64,000 nucleotides of DNA from Caldicellulosiruptor saccharolyticus DSM 8903. Lineage in GTDB: Bacteria > Bacillota > Thermoanaerobacteria > Caldicellulosiruptorales > Caldicellulosiruptoraceae. Below are positions 1-11,758 of the stretch, one piece after another (the first letter of the stretch is position 1; each line of letters starts with the position of its first letter). The notes under the pieces were generated by a model. The model was not told the DNA's origin. It was given only the letters and a program-made list of their open reading frames with translations, and did not search any database. The translations under genes and the position numbers were made by a program. The stretch is taken from positions 1 through 64,000 of the forward strand of contig NC_009437.1 in NCBI RefSeq assembly GCF_000016545.1, given 5' to 3'.

Positions 1-123
1 TTTACCTTTTCTTTGATTTTAATAGGACTTTTCCTGAGCCTTTTTATAACCATCCAGAAAAACGTCCCAAACCCCCATACGTTGATTGAATTTCTCATTG
101 AAAAGCTTTACTCAATCTTTTGA
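1..123 (+). CDS. C-terminal end of a small membrane protein (partial)
   Basis: An open frame enters the window at base 1 and stops with TGA at 121-123. The 40 visible residues hold one hydrophobic stretch (LILIGLFLSLFITI) followed by a short amphipathic tail (LIEFLIEKLYSIF). The pattern of a membrane helix, then VPNP and an amphipathic helix, recalls the start of F0 ATP synthase subunit a. A complete subunit a would be far longer, so this would be a truncated remnant, and the resemblance is weak. The rest lies outside the window. Confidence 0.3.
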   Translation, partial: FTFSLILIGLFLSLFITIQKNVPNPHTLIEFLIEKLYSIF

Positions 124-199
124 ACTTAAAAGACTATATGTAAACCAATTATTTCCTCATTACTATTGAAAAGCAAAATCAAAATTCACAAATTAAAAT

Positions 200-641
200 T
201 ATGTAAACCTTTAAATTAAAACTTGTCCACAAATTCAAATTGGACAGGAAACAGCAAAGGTAGAATAAATTCTTTTGTGTTAACCATTGTTAAATTAGAT
301 TTCCACATGTGAAAAGTAGAATCCTATAAAACTAATCAACAGAAATAATCCACATATCCACAGATTTTATCCACAGGTTTTTAACAGGGTGTAAATAATT
401 TTTCCCCTGTGGAAAATTTGATTCTCGAAAAATATTTTCTTGTTGATGTGAATAATTTTTTTTGATATATTTAATATTGCTCTTAAGATTTAAAAACAAA
501 ATTTCGGTTGTGAAAAATACTTATCCACAACTGTTGATAACATTGTGGATAAAGCCTAAGAATTTAGGCGGTTATTTTTTTGTTTACATACTCGAGATAT
601 CCACAATTACTTACATTACATACAAAAGGGTGGATTTGAAA
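200..641. other. oriC, upstream DnaA-box cluster
   Basis: This AT-rich, gene-free stretch before dnaA carries many DnaA-box-like 9-mers. Perfect TTATCCACA boxes are at 367-375 and 521-529, and an inverted one (TGTGGATAA) is at 544-552. Near matches include ATATCCACA at about 354-362 and 595-603. DnaA binding here would serve both origin firing and dnaA autoregulation. It is one half of a bipartite origin; the other half lies between dnaA and dnaN. Confidence 0.85.
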
Positions 642-2006
642 ATGGTTGACTACGATGTTAACAAAGTATGGGAGGATATAAAGGAGGTCATTAAAAAAGA
701 GCTAAACCCAAGCCCGACAGATATTTCATACAACACATGGGTTGAGACTCTTGTTCCAATTTGTTTTGATGAGAATGACACATTCATATTAAAGGCGTTT
801 GCGGATTTCCACAGGGACATTGTCATAAACAGGTATTCACTTTTGATTTTAAACGCACTGAGGCAGCTTTACTCACCTCATTTGAGTTTAAAAGTAATCT
901 TGCCAAACGAGGTTGAAAAGTACAAAAAGTACATAAAGCAAAAACAAGAAGAAAAAGTTGAAGTCACAACAACCCTAAACCCAAAATATACCTTTGAAAC
1001 ATTTGTAGTTGGAAACAACAATAGACTTGCCCATGCTGCTGCCTTGGCAGTTGCAGAAACACCACCGGGAGAAAAGACATACAACCCACTTTTTATCTAC
1101 GGTGGAGTTGGGCTTGGAAAAACTCATCTTATGCATGCAATCGGCCACCATGTACTAAAGCTCTATCCTGATACAAAGGTCATGTATGTGACATCAGAAA
1201 TATTCACAAACGAGCTGATTGCAGCAATTCGCGATGAAAAGACTGATGAATTTAGGATGAAATACAGAAACGTCGACGTTCTTTTGATTGACGATATCCA
1301 GTTTTTAGGTGGAAAAGAAAGGACCCAAGAAGAGTTTTTCCACACATTCAACACACTCTATGAAGCAAATAAAAAGATAATTCTGTCCTCAGACAGGCCG
1401 CCAAAAGAGATAAACACATTAGAAGACAGGCTCAGATCCCGCTTTGAATGGGGACTTATAACTGATATACAGCCACCTGACTTTGAGACGCGAATTGCAA
1501 TCTTGAGCAAAAAGTGCCAGCTTGAAGGAACGCCAGTTCCACAGCACATTTTAGAGTTCATAGCCTCAAAGATTGAGACAAACATAAGAGAGCTCGAAGG
1601 TGCCTTAAATAAGATCTTAGCATACTCAAAGCTGATGGCACCAGACAAGGAAATCACCTTAGAGCTTGCTGAAAAGGCCCTAAAAGAGTTTATAGACACA
1701 AACACCAAAAAAGAGCTCACAATTGAAGATATTCAAGCAGAGGTTGCAGGTTATTTTAATATCAAACTAGAAGATTTTAAATCATCAAGAAGGTCTCGAA
1801 ATGTAGCATTCCCACGCCAAATTGCAATGTACTTAGCAAGAGAGCTCACAAATGTATCCTTGCCTAAAATAGGGGAAGCCTTTGGCGGAAAAGACCACAC
1901 AACAGTACTTCACGCTTGTGAAAAAATTAAAGAACTTATCAACAAGGATACTAACATAAGAAATACTGTGGAAAACCTAAAAAAACGACTTATCAACAGG
2001 GAATAA
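642..2006 (+). CDS. dnaA: Chromosomal replication initiator protein DnaA
   Basis: DnaA is the AAA+ ATPase that binds DnaA boxes at oriC and opens the duplex. The 454 residues show the expected domains: an N-terminal interaction domain (about 1-85), a linker, and an AAA+ core with Walker A GGVGLGKTHL near residue 154 and Walker B LLIDDIQF near 214. A C-terminal DNA-binding domain carries the DnaA signature (GGKDHTTVLHACEKI). The open frame runs upstream to 462, but that extension is hydrophobic and crosses DnaA boxes. ATG at 642 follows AAAGGGTGG and gives the normal family length. DnaA boxes on both sides imply autoregulation. It heads the origin gene cluster and lies on the leading strand. 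Confidence 0.98.
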   Translation: MVDYDVNKVWEDIKEVIKKELNPSPTDISYNTWVETLVPICFDENDTFILKAFADFHRDIVINRYSLLILNALRQLYSPHLSLKVILPNEVEKYKKYIKQKQEEKVEVTTTLNPKYTFETFVVGNNNRLAHAAALAVAETPPGEKTYNPLFIYGGVGLGKTHLMHAIGHHVLKLYPDTKVMYVTSEIFTNELIAAIRDEKTDEFRMKYRNVDVLLIDDIQFLGGKERTQEEFFHTFNTLYEANKKIILSSDRPPKEINTLEDRLRSRFEWGLITDIQPPDFETRIAILSKKCQLEGTPVPQHILEFIASKIETNIRELEGALNKILAYSKLMAPDKEITLELAEKALKEFIDTNTKKELTIEDIQAEVAGYFNIKLEDFKSSRRSRNVAFPRQIAMYLARELTNVSLPKIGEAFGGKDHTTVLHACEKIKELINKDTNIRNTVENLKKRLINRE

Positions 2007-2226
2007 ACAACTGTGGATAACTTATGTGTGAATTTGATTTTTCACAAGTGAATTTAGTTGAAAACCACTTAAATTATCCACAATGTTTTTAAGCTTCTCA
2101 AATTCACATTTTTCAAGGACTTGCACACATTTTTAACTTATCCACAGGTATTATTAGTACTACTACTGGTAGAGTTTTATTTAAGCTTGCGTGCAAATAC
2201 CCCCAATAAAAGAGGAGGGAACAAAA
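2007..2226. other. oriC, downstream DnaA boxes and DnaA-trio-like unwinding element
   Basis: The dnaA-dnaN gap holds several DnaA boxes: TGTGGATAA just after the dnaA stop, ATTATCCACA near 2074-2083 and TTATCCACA at 2138-2146. The last box is followed directly by a run of trinucleotides (TATTATTAGTACTACTACT, from about 2149) that fits the DnaA-trio pattern, in which DnaA loads onto one strand next to a box. This places the likely unwinding site here. The ribosome-binding site of dnaN (GAGGAGGG) follows at about 2211-2219. Confidence 0.8.
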
Positions 2227-3330
2227 ATGAGATTTGTTGTGGACAAAAGCACTCTGCAAGATAATATTTCCAAGGTAATACCTGCTGCAGCATCAACAAA
2301 GGTAACATCAGTTTTGGAATGTGTATTAATTGAAGCAGAAGATGTAGTTGTATTTACCACAAACGATATGAGGATGCAAATGCAAACAGAGTTTCAGGCA
2401 GAGATTTTAGAAAGGGGAGCAGCACTTGTCAAGGCAAAGCTTCTATCTGATATTGTAAAAAAGCTTCCTTCTGGTGACATTGAAATAATAAGAGAGGACA
2501 ACGAAGTAAAAATCAGGTGTCAGAAGATAGAATTTAGGCTCCCAACTCTTGACCCACTTGACTTTCCAAAGATGGACAGAAAGCCAATTGATAGCTTTTG
2601 TGAGTTTGCAGCAAACGAGTTTGAGGACGCAATGGACAAGGTTATATTTGCAACATCTAAGGATGAGACAAGGCCTACATTTACAGGAGTGCTTTTTGAA
2701 AGAGAAGGAGATAGTGTAAACCTTGTCGGGATGGACGGGCACAGGCTCGCAATTTGCAAATTAAAACCAATTGAAGTAGACGGCGAGTTTTCAAAGATTG
2801 TGCCAGCTGAGAACTTAGATGATATAACAAAGATAATAGACATTGAAGAAGCAGAAAAGGTAAGAGTTTCGTTCTTTGAAAATCAGGCTCTGTTTGAGAT
2901 AGGCTCGACCAGCGTCATTGTAACCCTCATATCAGGTAGATTTTTTGACTATAAAAATGTCATTCCGACAGAGTATTCAACAAAGATTTCAATCTCAGCA
3001 GATGTTTTAGAGAGCACACTTGAAAGAGCATCAATTGTTTCAAAGGATGAGAAAACAAATGTCCAAGCTGTTATATTTGAGGTTTCTGGTATGATGTTCA
3101 GGGTCATGTCATATTCAACAGATGGAAGATACGAAGAAGATGTTCTTTGCGATGTTGAAGGAAAAGACATCAGAATTGGGTTTAATGTTAAATACTTTTT
3201 AGATGTTCTAAAGGTTTTAGATGGAGGAGTAGACATTTACATTACATCACTTACAAGCCCGAGCGTTGTAAAGCAGCAAGGGGATGAGGGCTACATCTAT
3301 CTTGTGCTTCCTGTTAAGATGCCAGAATAA
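2227..3330 (+). CDS. dnaN: DNA polymerase III beta subunit (sliding clamp)
   Basis: DnaN is the ring-shaped clamp that tethers the replicative polymerase and recruits repair factors. The 367-residue product has the family length, starts MRFVVDKSTLQDNISKV and shows the threefold clamp-domain layout, with typical segments such as RPTFTGVLFE and VGMDGHRLA in the second domain. The frame is open from 2191, but ATG at 2227 sits 8 bases after AGGAGGG and matches known starts. It lies downstream of the second half of oriC and just upstream of recF, the usual Firmicute order. A yaaA-type S4 gene, often found between dnaN and recF, is absent here. Confidence 0.97.
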   Translation: MRFVVDKSTLQDNISKVIPAAASTKVTSVLECVLIEAEDVVVFTTNDMRMQMQTEFQAEILERGAALVKAKLLSDIVKKLPSGDIEIIREDNEVKIRCQKIEFRLPTLDPLDFPKMDRKPIDSFCEFAANEFEDAMDKVIFATSKDETRPTFTGVLFEREGDSVNLVGMDGHRLAICKLKPIEVDGEFSKIVPAENLDDITKIIDIEEAEKVRVSFFENQALFEIGSTSVIVTLISGRFFDYKNVIPTEYSTKISISADVLESTLERASIVSKDEKTNVQAVIFEVSGMMFRVMSYSTDGRYEEDVLCDVEGKDIRIGFNVKYFLDVLKVLDGGVDIYITSLTSPSVVKQQGDEGYIYLVLPVKMPE

Positions 3331-3357
3331 GCTTTTTTGATTTGGGGTTTTGAAAAG

Positions 3358-4407
3358 ATGATAATAAAGAGTATTTACCTTGAAAATTTTAGAAATCATA
3401 ATGAAAGGTTTTTTGAGTTCAAAGATGGAATAAATTTGATTTTAGGTAAAAACGCCTCAGGAAAGACAAACCTTCTTGAGGCTATATATTTTTGTCTTTG
3501 TGGAAAGTCTTTTAAATCAAAGGATACAAATCTCATCAGTTTCGATAGCGAATATTTTAAGCTTGAAGCAAGTGTTTTAGCAAATGACGTTGAATATGGT
3601 ATATTATGCTATGTAGACAGGCTCGGTCAAAAGAGAATAATGATAAATGAGAAGAAAATAAATAGGCTATCCGAGCTTATAGAAAAATTCAAATTTGTAT
3701 ATTTTGAGCCAGATTCGACAGAGCTTATAAAGCAAGACCCAAAAGTGCGACGAAAGTTTTTGGATATGGAGGTTGCAAAACTATACCCTTACATGATAAA
3801 AACCTTTCAAGACTATCAAAAAGCCTTGATGAGCAGAAACGCTTTTTTGAAAAGTTATGATAAAAAGGATATAATAGATGTGTATGATATTGAGCTTTCT
3901 AAATTGGGTTGTCAGATATTAAAAAAAAGAGAAGAGACAATAAAGAGGTTGTCTGAGGCAACAAAAGAGATTTGGTACAAAGTGTTTGAAGACAAAAGCA
4001 CAATTGATATTGTCTTCAGACCCTCTATTCCATCATCAAGTGAGGAAGAGTATTACAGCCAGCTTAAGAAGCAGTTTGAAAAGGATGTTCAGATGGGGTT
4101 TACAACCAAAGGTGTTCACAGAGATGATTTTGATGTTTTTATAAACGGCCAAAATGCAAAAGAATATGCCTCAGAAGGCCAAATTAAGTTTGCATGCATT
4201 GCAATCTCTCTTGCATCTGCAAAGCTTTTTGAAAAACCAGTTTTGCTTTTAGATGATATATTCTCAGAGCTTGACAGTGAAAAAAGAAAAAATGTTTTAA
4301 AGCTTTGTAAAGATTATCAAGCAATTATAACCTCTGCAGATGAGAAAGACAGTTTAGTAAAAACAGGGCTTTTGAGCCATGATATAAATAATCTTATTCA
4401 ACTTTAA
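3358..4407 (+). CDS. recF: DNA replication and repair protein RecF
   Basis: RecF is an SMC-like ATPase that helps load RecA at gapped DNA with RecO and RecR. The 349 residues begin MIIKSIYLENFRNH, a typical RecF start. Walker A (GKNASGKTNLLEAIYF) is near residues 32-47, and the C-terminal half has the ABC-type Walker B (VLLLDDIFSELD). The frame is open from a TTG at 3337, but the ATG at 3358 gives the canonical N terminus. Only 27 bases separate it from dnaN, so the two are probably co-transcribed. The ribosome-binding site is weak (GGGG at 3344-3347), which may mean low or coupled translation. Confidence 0.96.
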   Translation: MIIKSIYLENFRNHNERFFEFKDGINLILGKNASGKTNLLEAIYFCLCGKSFKSKDTNLISFDSEYFKLEASVLANDVEYGILCYVDRLGQKRIMINEKKINRLSELIEKFKFVYFEPDSTELIKQDPKVRRKFLDMEVAKLYPYMIKTFQDYQKALMSRNAFLKSYDKKDIIDVYDIELSKLGCQILKKREETIKRLSEATKEIWYKVFEDKSTIDIVFRPSIPSSSEEEYYSQLKKQFEKDVQMGFTTKGVHRDDFDVFINGQNAKEYASEGQIKFACIAISLASAKLFEKPVLLLDDIFSELDSEKRKNVLKLCKDYQAIITSADEKDSLVKTGLLSHDINNLIQL

Positions 4408-4442
4408 ATCTTCTTTTAAAAAATTCATAGGGATGTGAAGGT

Positions 4443-6691
<2,249 letters not shown>

Positions 6692-6710
6692 AAGGAGGCA
6701 AAAGTTTTAA

Positions 6711-9140
6711 ATGGAAGAGTTTGATTTCAGGATAATTCCTGTTGAAATACAAGAAGAGATGAAACGAAGCTATATAGACTATGCAATGAGCGTAATTGTG
6801 TCCCGTGCGCTGCCAGATGTGAGAGATGGCTTAAAGCCTGTTCACAGAAGAATACTTTATGCAATGAACGAGATAGGTCTTACACCTGACAAGCCTTACA
6901 GAAAATCTGCAACAGTTGTCGGGCATGTTCTTGCCAAATACCATCCGCACGGCGATGCTGCTGTGTACGAAAGCCTTGTTCGAATGGCACAGGACTTTTC
7001 CATGCGCCATCCGCTTGTTGACGGACATGGAAACTTTGGGTCGGTAGATGGAGACCCTCCAGCTGCTATGCGTTACACTGAAGCGCGTATGAGCAAAATT
7101 GCTATCGAGATGCTTCGCGACATTGAAAAAGAGACAGTTGATTTCATGCCCAACTTTGACGAATCGGCAAAAGAACCAAAGGTTTTGCCATCAAGGTTTC
7201 CTAATCTTTTGGTAAATGGCAGCCAGGGAATTGCGGTTGGTATGGCAACAAACATACCGCCTCACAACCTTGCAGAAGTGATTGACGCAATTGTGTACCT
7301 ACTTGACAATGAGAATGCAGGCTTAGATGACATAATGAAAATAATCAAAGGGCCTGATTTTCCAACAGGCGGGTATATCATCGGCAAAAAGGGTATAAGG
7401 GATGCTTATGCAACCGGAAAAGGAAAAATTATCGTACGGGCGAAAGCAACAATTGAGCAGACCTCCAAAGGAAGACAGAGAATAGTTGTAACAGAGCTTC
7501 CTTACATGGTCAATAAGGCAAGGCTTATTGAAAAGATTGCCGAGCTTGTTCACGAGAAAAGGATAGATGGAATTTCTGATATAAGAGATGAGTCTGACAA
7601 AGAAGGTCTTAGGATTGTAATTGAAATAAAAAAAGATGCAGATGCAAATGTAGTTTTAAAACAGCTATACAAAAACACCCAGCTTCAGGACAGCTTTGGA
7701 ATAATCATGCTTGCGCTTGTGGACAACCAACCAAAGGTCCTGACTCTTTTGGATATGCTAAATTACTACATTGAACATCAAAAGGATGTAATTGTAAGAC
7801 GAACAAAATATGACCTCAAAAAAGCTGAAGAGAGGGCTCACATCTTAGAAGGGCTCAAAAAAGCACTTGACCATATAGATGAGATTATCTCAATCATTCG
7901 TTCATCAAGGACAGTAAATGAAGCAAAGGAAAGACTCATTAAAAGGTTTGGATTTACTGAAGTCCAAGCTCAAGCAATACTTGATATGAGACTGCAAAGA
8001 CTTACCGGGCTTGAAAGACAAAAGATAGAAGAAGAGCTTGCAGAGCTTCTTAAGATGATTGAGTATTACAAGAACGTGCTTGCAAATGAGGCAATGGTGA
8101 AGGAGATTATTAAAAAAGAGATTTTGGAGATAAAAGAAAAGTACAAGGATGAGAGAAGGACAAAGATAATTCAAGATGAACAAGAAGATTTTGAAGAAGA
8201 AGAGCTTATTCAAGAACAAGACACAGTAATTACACTTACACACTTTGGATACATCAAAAGACTTCCACTTGACACATACAAGAGCCAGAAGAGAGGCGGT
8301 AAGGGTATAACGGGAATCTCAACAAGAGAAGAGGACTTTGTTGAAGAGGTATTTGTCACAACAACTCATCACTACATCTTGTTCTTTACAGACAAAGGAA
8401 AAGCGTATAGGCTCAGAGCATATGAAGTGCCAGAGGCATCAAGGCAGGCAAAAGGCACGGCAATTGTTAATCTGATTCAGATTGGCAAAGATGAAAAAAT
8501 CACAGCTTGCATGACTGTAAAGGACTTTAAAGAAGGTTTCTTGATGATGTGCACTAAAAACGGAACAATCAAAAAGGTGCTTTTGAGCGAGTTTGAAAAT
8601 ACAACAAAGGCGGGCAAAAAAGCAATAACTTTGGCCGAGGATGACTGCTTGATTGATGTAAAACTCACCTCTGGCAATGACGAGATGGTTCTTGTTTCAA
8701 GCGGAGGGTACTGTGTTGTTTTCAATGAAAATGATGTAAGAGTTATGGGGAGGTCAGCACAAGGCGTCAAAGGTATGACACTTGAAGATGGCGACTTTGT
8801 GGTTGGAATGGAAAAGGCGAGCGATGGAAAGTATCTTTTGTGCGTTACAGAAAACGGCTTTGGAAAAAGAAGCGATATTGAGGAATACAGGAAAACAAAA
8901 CGTGGTGCAAAAGGAGTTTTGACATACAAGGTCACAGAAAAGACGGGTAGAATTGTTGATATAAAGATGGTAAATGATGAGGATGAGATAATGCTTTGCT
9001 CAACAGAAGGAATTTTTATAAGGCTTGAGATGTCACAAGTTCCTGTTCAGGGAAGAAATACACAGGGTGTTAAACTTATGCGAATTGATAGCGATAGCAT
9101 AAAGGTTTCGTCAATTGCAAGGATAAAGGCTGAGCAGTAG
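6711..9140 (+). CDS. gyrA: DNA gyrase subunit A
   Basis: GyrA is the breakage-reunion subunit of gyrase. The 809-residue protein has the catalytic tyrosine in RYTEARM at residue 122, the same number as in E. coli. The fluoroquinolone-resistance region ([17 protein letters not shown]) precedes it. The C-terminal half has the DNA-wrapping beta-pinwheel, including the GyrA box QKRGGKG near residues 526-532. The ATG at 6711 follows a strong AAAGGAGG at 6691-6698. It ends the origin gene cluster and is followed within 25 bases by a rho-independent terminator. Confidence 0.98.
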   Translation: MEEFDFRIIPVEIQEEMKRSYIDYAMSVIVSRALPDVRDGLKPVHRRILYAMNEIGLTPDKPYRKSATVVGHVLAKYHPHGDAAVYESLVRMAQDFSMRHPLVDGHGNFGSVDGDPPAAMRYTEARMSKIAIEMLRDIEKETVDFMPNFDESAKEPKVLPSRFPNLLVNGSQGIAVGMATNIPPHNLAEVIDAIVYLLDNENAGLDDIMKIIKGPDFPTGGYIIGKKGIRDAYATGKGKIIVRAKATIEQTSKGRQRIVVTELPYMVNKARLIEKIAELVHEKRIDGISDIRDESDKEGLRIVIEIKKDADANVVLKQLYKNTQLQDSFGIIMLALVDNQPKVLTLLDMLNYYIEHQKDVIVRRTKYDLKKAEERAHILEGLKKALDHIDEIISIIRSSRTVNEAKERLIKRFGFTEVQAQAILDMRLQRLTGLERQKIEEELAELLKMIEYYKNVLANEAMVKEIIKKEILEIKEKYKDERRTKIIQDEQEDFEEEELIQEQDTVITLTHFGYIKRLPLDTYKSQKRGGKGITGISTREEDFVEEVFVTTTHHYILFFTDKGKAYRLRAYEVPEASRQAKGTAIVNLIQIGKDEKITACMTVKDFKEGFLMMCTKNGTIKKVLLSEFENTTKAGKKAITLAEDDCLIDVKLTSGNDEMVLVSSGGYCVVFNENDVRVMGRSAQGVKGMTLEDGDFVVGMEKASDGKYLLCVTENGFGKRSDIEEYRKTKRGAKGVLTYKVTEKTGRIVDIKMVNDEDEIMLCSTEGIFIRLEMSQVPVQGRNTQGVKLMRIDSDSIKVSSIARIKAEQ

Positions 9141-9160
9141 AAAGACTTTGAGTGAATTAA

Positions 9161-9198
9161 AAAGGGATTACCTTTGTCGGGTAATCCCTTTCTTTTAT
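9161..9198 (+). terminator. Rho-independent terminator after gyrA
   Basis: AAAGGGATTACC and GGTAATCCCTTT form a 12-bp perfect stem with a short loop, followed by a T-rich stretch (TCTTTTAT). It closes the gyrA transcription unit 20 bases after the stop codon. Confidence 0.9.
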
Positions 9199-9304
9199 CT
9201 CCCTTTCTTAATCTAAGACAAAATAAAGAAACTGTGGTATAATTATAATTGAATAATAAAATCAGTTTGAAGCAAAAAATGTAAAAATGAAAGGAGCAAA
9301 TGTT

Positions 9305-9445
9305 TTGAGTGAAAATTTACCTCCAAAAGAACATCTCTATTTGAAAAAAATAAAGACACACAACATTTGTGCTTTTCTTTCGTTAAATTTTTTAGAAAGT
9401 GAGGGATTTGGAAAAGCAGGTGCAAAAGGAGAGATTTTTCAATGA
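9305..9445 (+). CDS. Possible small ORF coupled to the beta-propeller gene
   Basis: A 46-codon frame starts with TTG at 9305, 8 bases after AGGAG. It ends with a TGA that overlaps the ATG of the next gene (ATGA at 9442-9445), an arrangement typical of coupled translation. A TATAAT box lies upstream at about 9237. The peptide (LSENLPPKEHLYLKKIK... ending GAKGEIFQ) matches nothing I recognise. It could equally be the stub of a longer gene, for example a sigma factor that lost its middle. The support is the ribosome-binding site and the overlap only. Confidence 0.3.
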   Translation: MSENLPPKEHLYLKKIKTHNICAFLSLNFLESEGFGKAGAKGEIFQ

Positions 9446-11349
9446 TAAAAAGAATACTTTTTGGAGTGATTGTATTGCTACTGGCAACCTCTCTTATGGG
9501 AGTTTTTAGAGCCAAGCCAGATGAGAAGAAAAAAGAAAGCATTTTACCTAGAGTTGAAAACTTTAATAATTTTAAAAAGCTAATTGCAGATGCTCAAAAA
9601 AGACTTCCTTATTTTGAATTTTCAAGAGATTTTGTATATTGTGAAGGCAACTCCAGAATAGTTTACTCTCCAAATGTCTCTATCTCTGGCAACTCTGCTT
9701 CTGACTACTCTAAAACAAACGTTCAGGTTGAAGGTGTTGATGAAGCTGACAGAGTCAAAACAGACGGAGAGTATATTTATGTTATTGATGAAACTGCCAG
9801 AAAGCTCACAATAGTAAAAGCATATCCTGCACAGAAGATGCATCTTGTCAGTACCATCAAGTTCGAAGAAGATTTTTATCCAAAAGAGTTTTATGTGGAC
9901 AGCAAGTATTTAGTGGTAATTGGTGAAAACAAGGAAGTATATAAGCAAATTCCTTACAAAGAAGATGATTTAGACTCAAAGAAAATCTCAAACAAAATAT
10001 TAACTTATCCACCTTATTATACCGCAAAAGAGACAGTTTGTTTTATATATGACATCTCAGACAAAGCAAATCCCAAAAACATAAGAAAAATAACCCTTGA
10101 TGGTAGATATTTGACTTCAAGAAAAATCAAAGGAAGCATTCACATAGTTTCTTTAAAGTCTTTTCCGTATTATCTTATCGACAACAAAAATCTATCTGCA
10201 CAAGATTTTATGCCTTCGTACTCAGACACTGCTATGAAAGGTGCTCAAAAAGTCTATATTGGTTTTAATAACATAAGATATGTTCCTAACTTTGCAGATT
10301 TTAGCTACACGCTTGTTGGAAGTTTTGAACTAGAATCCGATACTTCTGTTTCAGTTGAATGCATCCTTGGTGCAGGAAGTTTAGTCTACTGTTCCAAAGA
10401 AAATCTTTACATCTGTGCCCAAGGGTATAAAAAGGTTTTTCTGCCTGCAAAAACTTTGGAGTCTTTTAGACCAAGATATTATTACAAGCCAGAGACAATG
10501 GTTTACAAGTTTGCATTGTCAAAAGGCAGGGCAGAAGTTTTGTGTGCAGGCTTTGTTGAAGGAAAGGTGCTAAATCAGTTTTCGATGGATGAGTATGATG
10601 GGTATTTCAGAATTGCCACAACAGTTGAATCACATTATTCATGGGAAGGGGATTTTCAGGAGTACAACGCTGTGTATGTTCTTGATAAAAACTTAAAAAT
10701 AGTTGGCAAGCTTGACAAAATTGCAAAGGGTGAGAGCATCTACTCTGCAAGGTTTATTGGTACAAGACTTTACCTTGTCACCTTCAAAGCGCTTGACCCG
10801 TTTTTTGTGATAAGTCTTGAGAATCCTCAAAAACCTGAGATTTTAGGGTATCTGAAGATACCTGGATATTCGACATATCTTCATCCATATGACCAAAATC
10901 ACATAATTGGATTTGGCAAAGACGCAGAGGATTTAAATGAAGAATATGCAATTCCTCTGGGACTCAAGATTGCAATGTTCAATGTTGAGGATGTAGAAAA
11001 TCCAAAAGAGCTTTTCAAGGTCATAATTGGGGGCAAGGGTACTAACTCTGAGCTTCTTAATAATCACAAAGCGCTTTTGTTTGATAAGACTAAAAATATT
11101 TTTGCATTCTCTGTAGAGGTTTACGACAAAAAAGGGCATAACTTCACAGGTGCTTTTGTATATAGCATAGATTTGAAAGAAGGTTTTGTTTTAAGGGGCA
11201 AGATTTCGCATGAAATTGATGATGGATATTGTGAGGAGATAGACAGGCTTTTGTATATTGGGGATGTGCTCTACTCAGTTTCAAACTCAATGATAAAAGC
11301 AAGCTCTCTTGAAAGCTTCAAGGAGATAGCAAGGTTGAGGTTGGATTGA
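9442..11349 (+). CDS. Secreted beta-propeller domain protein (PF09826 type)
   Basis: The 635-residue product begins with an N-terminal signal or anchor segment (MIKRILFGVIVLLLATSLMG) and then a charged linker. The motif VEGVDEADRVKTDGEYIYVI near residues 94-113 is characteristic of the secreted C-terminal beta-propeller family. Repeated segments such as IYDISDKANP and ISLENPQKPEILGYL look like propeller blades. It should sit outside the membrane; its ligand and role are unknown. ATG at 9442 follows AAAAGGAGAG with good spacing and overlaps the small frame before it. The gene downstream is wrecked, so its former operon context is lost. Confidence 0.8.
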   Translation: MIKRILFGVIVLLLATSLMGVFRAKPDEKKKESILPRVENFNNFKKLIADAQKRLPYFEFSRDFVYCEGNSRIVYSPNVSISGNSASDYSKTNVQVEGVDEADRVKTDGEYIYVIDETARKLTIVKAYPAQKMHLVSTIKFEEDFYPKEFYVDSKYLVVIGENKEVYKQIPYKEDDLDSKKISNKILTYPPYYTAKETVCFIYDISDKANPKNIRKITLDGRYLTSRKIKGSIHIVSLKSFPYYLIDNKNLSAQDFMPSYSDTAMKGAQKVYIGFNNIRYVPNFADFSYTLVGSFELESDTSVSVECILGAGSLVYCSKENLYICAQGYKKVFLPAKTLESFRPRYYYKPETMVYKFALSKGRAEVLCAGFVEGKVLNQFSMDEYDGYFRIATTVESHYSWEGDFQEYNAVYVLDKNLKIVGKLDKIAKGESIYSARFIGTRLYLVTFKALDPFFVISLENPQKPEILGYLKIPGYSTYLHPYDQNHIIGFGKDAEDLNEEYAIPLGLKIAMFNVEDVENPKELFKVIIGGKGTNSELLNNHKALLFDKTKNIFAFSVEVYDKKGHNFTGAFVYSIDLKEGFVLRGKISHEIDDGYCEEIDRLLYIGDVLYSVSNSMIKASSLESFKEIARLRLD

Positions 11350-11434
11350 GAGAGTAGATGATAAAAAACAAGAGACCCCCTTGGGTATTCCTGCAAAGGG
11401 ATGAAATTCGAAGTTGCAAGGAGGTAGAGAAATA

Positions 11435-11673
11435 ATGAAAGTTAAGAAAAAGAAGATAGGTAGTGTTATTATGATTTTTGCAATATTGTTGAGCGTTATT
11501 GTTCCAGTTTTAACGGCTACATATCAAAGTAAAAATTATTTAGAAACTACATAATTAAGTAAATTAGAGAATAACATAATTCAAATTGCTGCTGTAGTTT
11601 TTATTCCTTAGCCCTAAGGAGAGATGGCACAGTTTGGGCTTGGGAAAGTAATACAGATGGTCAGCTGGGGAAT
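11435..11673 (+). pseudogene. Remnant of a secreted RCC1-repeat protein
   Basis: An ATG at 11435, after AAGGAGG, opens a 39-codon frame with a clear signal peptide (KIGSVIMIFAILLSVIVPVL) that stops at 11552-11554. From 11611 another frame reads ALRRDGTVWAWESNTDGQLG, which is a near-consensus RCC1 repeat. The two parts look like the head and one surviving repeat of a larger exported RCC1-type protein. The middle has been deleted and the 3' side is cut off by an IS21 end at 11667. The start signals look intact but no functional product is expected. Confidence 0.65.
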
Positions 11674-11713
11674 TTTTAGTGTCATTTCTGATGATTTTAT
11701 TTTATCATTAACA
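11667..11713 (-). mobile_element. Solo end of an IS21-family element
   Basis: These 47 bases are the exact reverse complement of the left end of the complete IS21-type element at 43156-43202 (the outermost bases read TGTTAATGATAAAAT there). No transposase gene accompanies them. The fragment is what remains after loss of most of an element that had inserted in the RCC1 gene. Confidence 0.85.
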
Positions 11714-11758
11714 TAAAAGGCAGACATTGTCCTCTGCCTCTAAAATCTAAAAAGAACC

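Noticed and set aside
462-641. N-terminal extension of DnaA
   Set aside because: The frame is open but hydrophobic, crosses DnaA boxes and has no ribosome-binding site; ATG 642 is the normal start.
11375-11434. Possible riboswitch before the RCC1 relic (GACCCCCTTGGGTATTCC with AAGGGATGAAATTC)
   Set aside because: The short pairing does not match any riboswitch consensus I know; it could be a simple hairpin.
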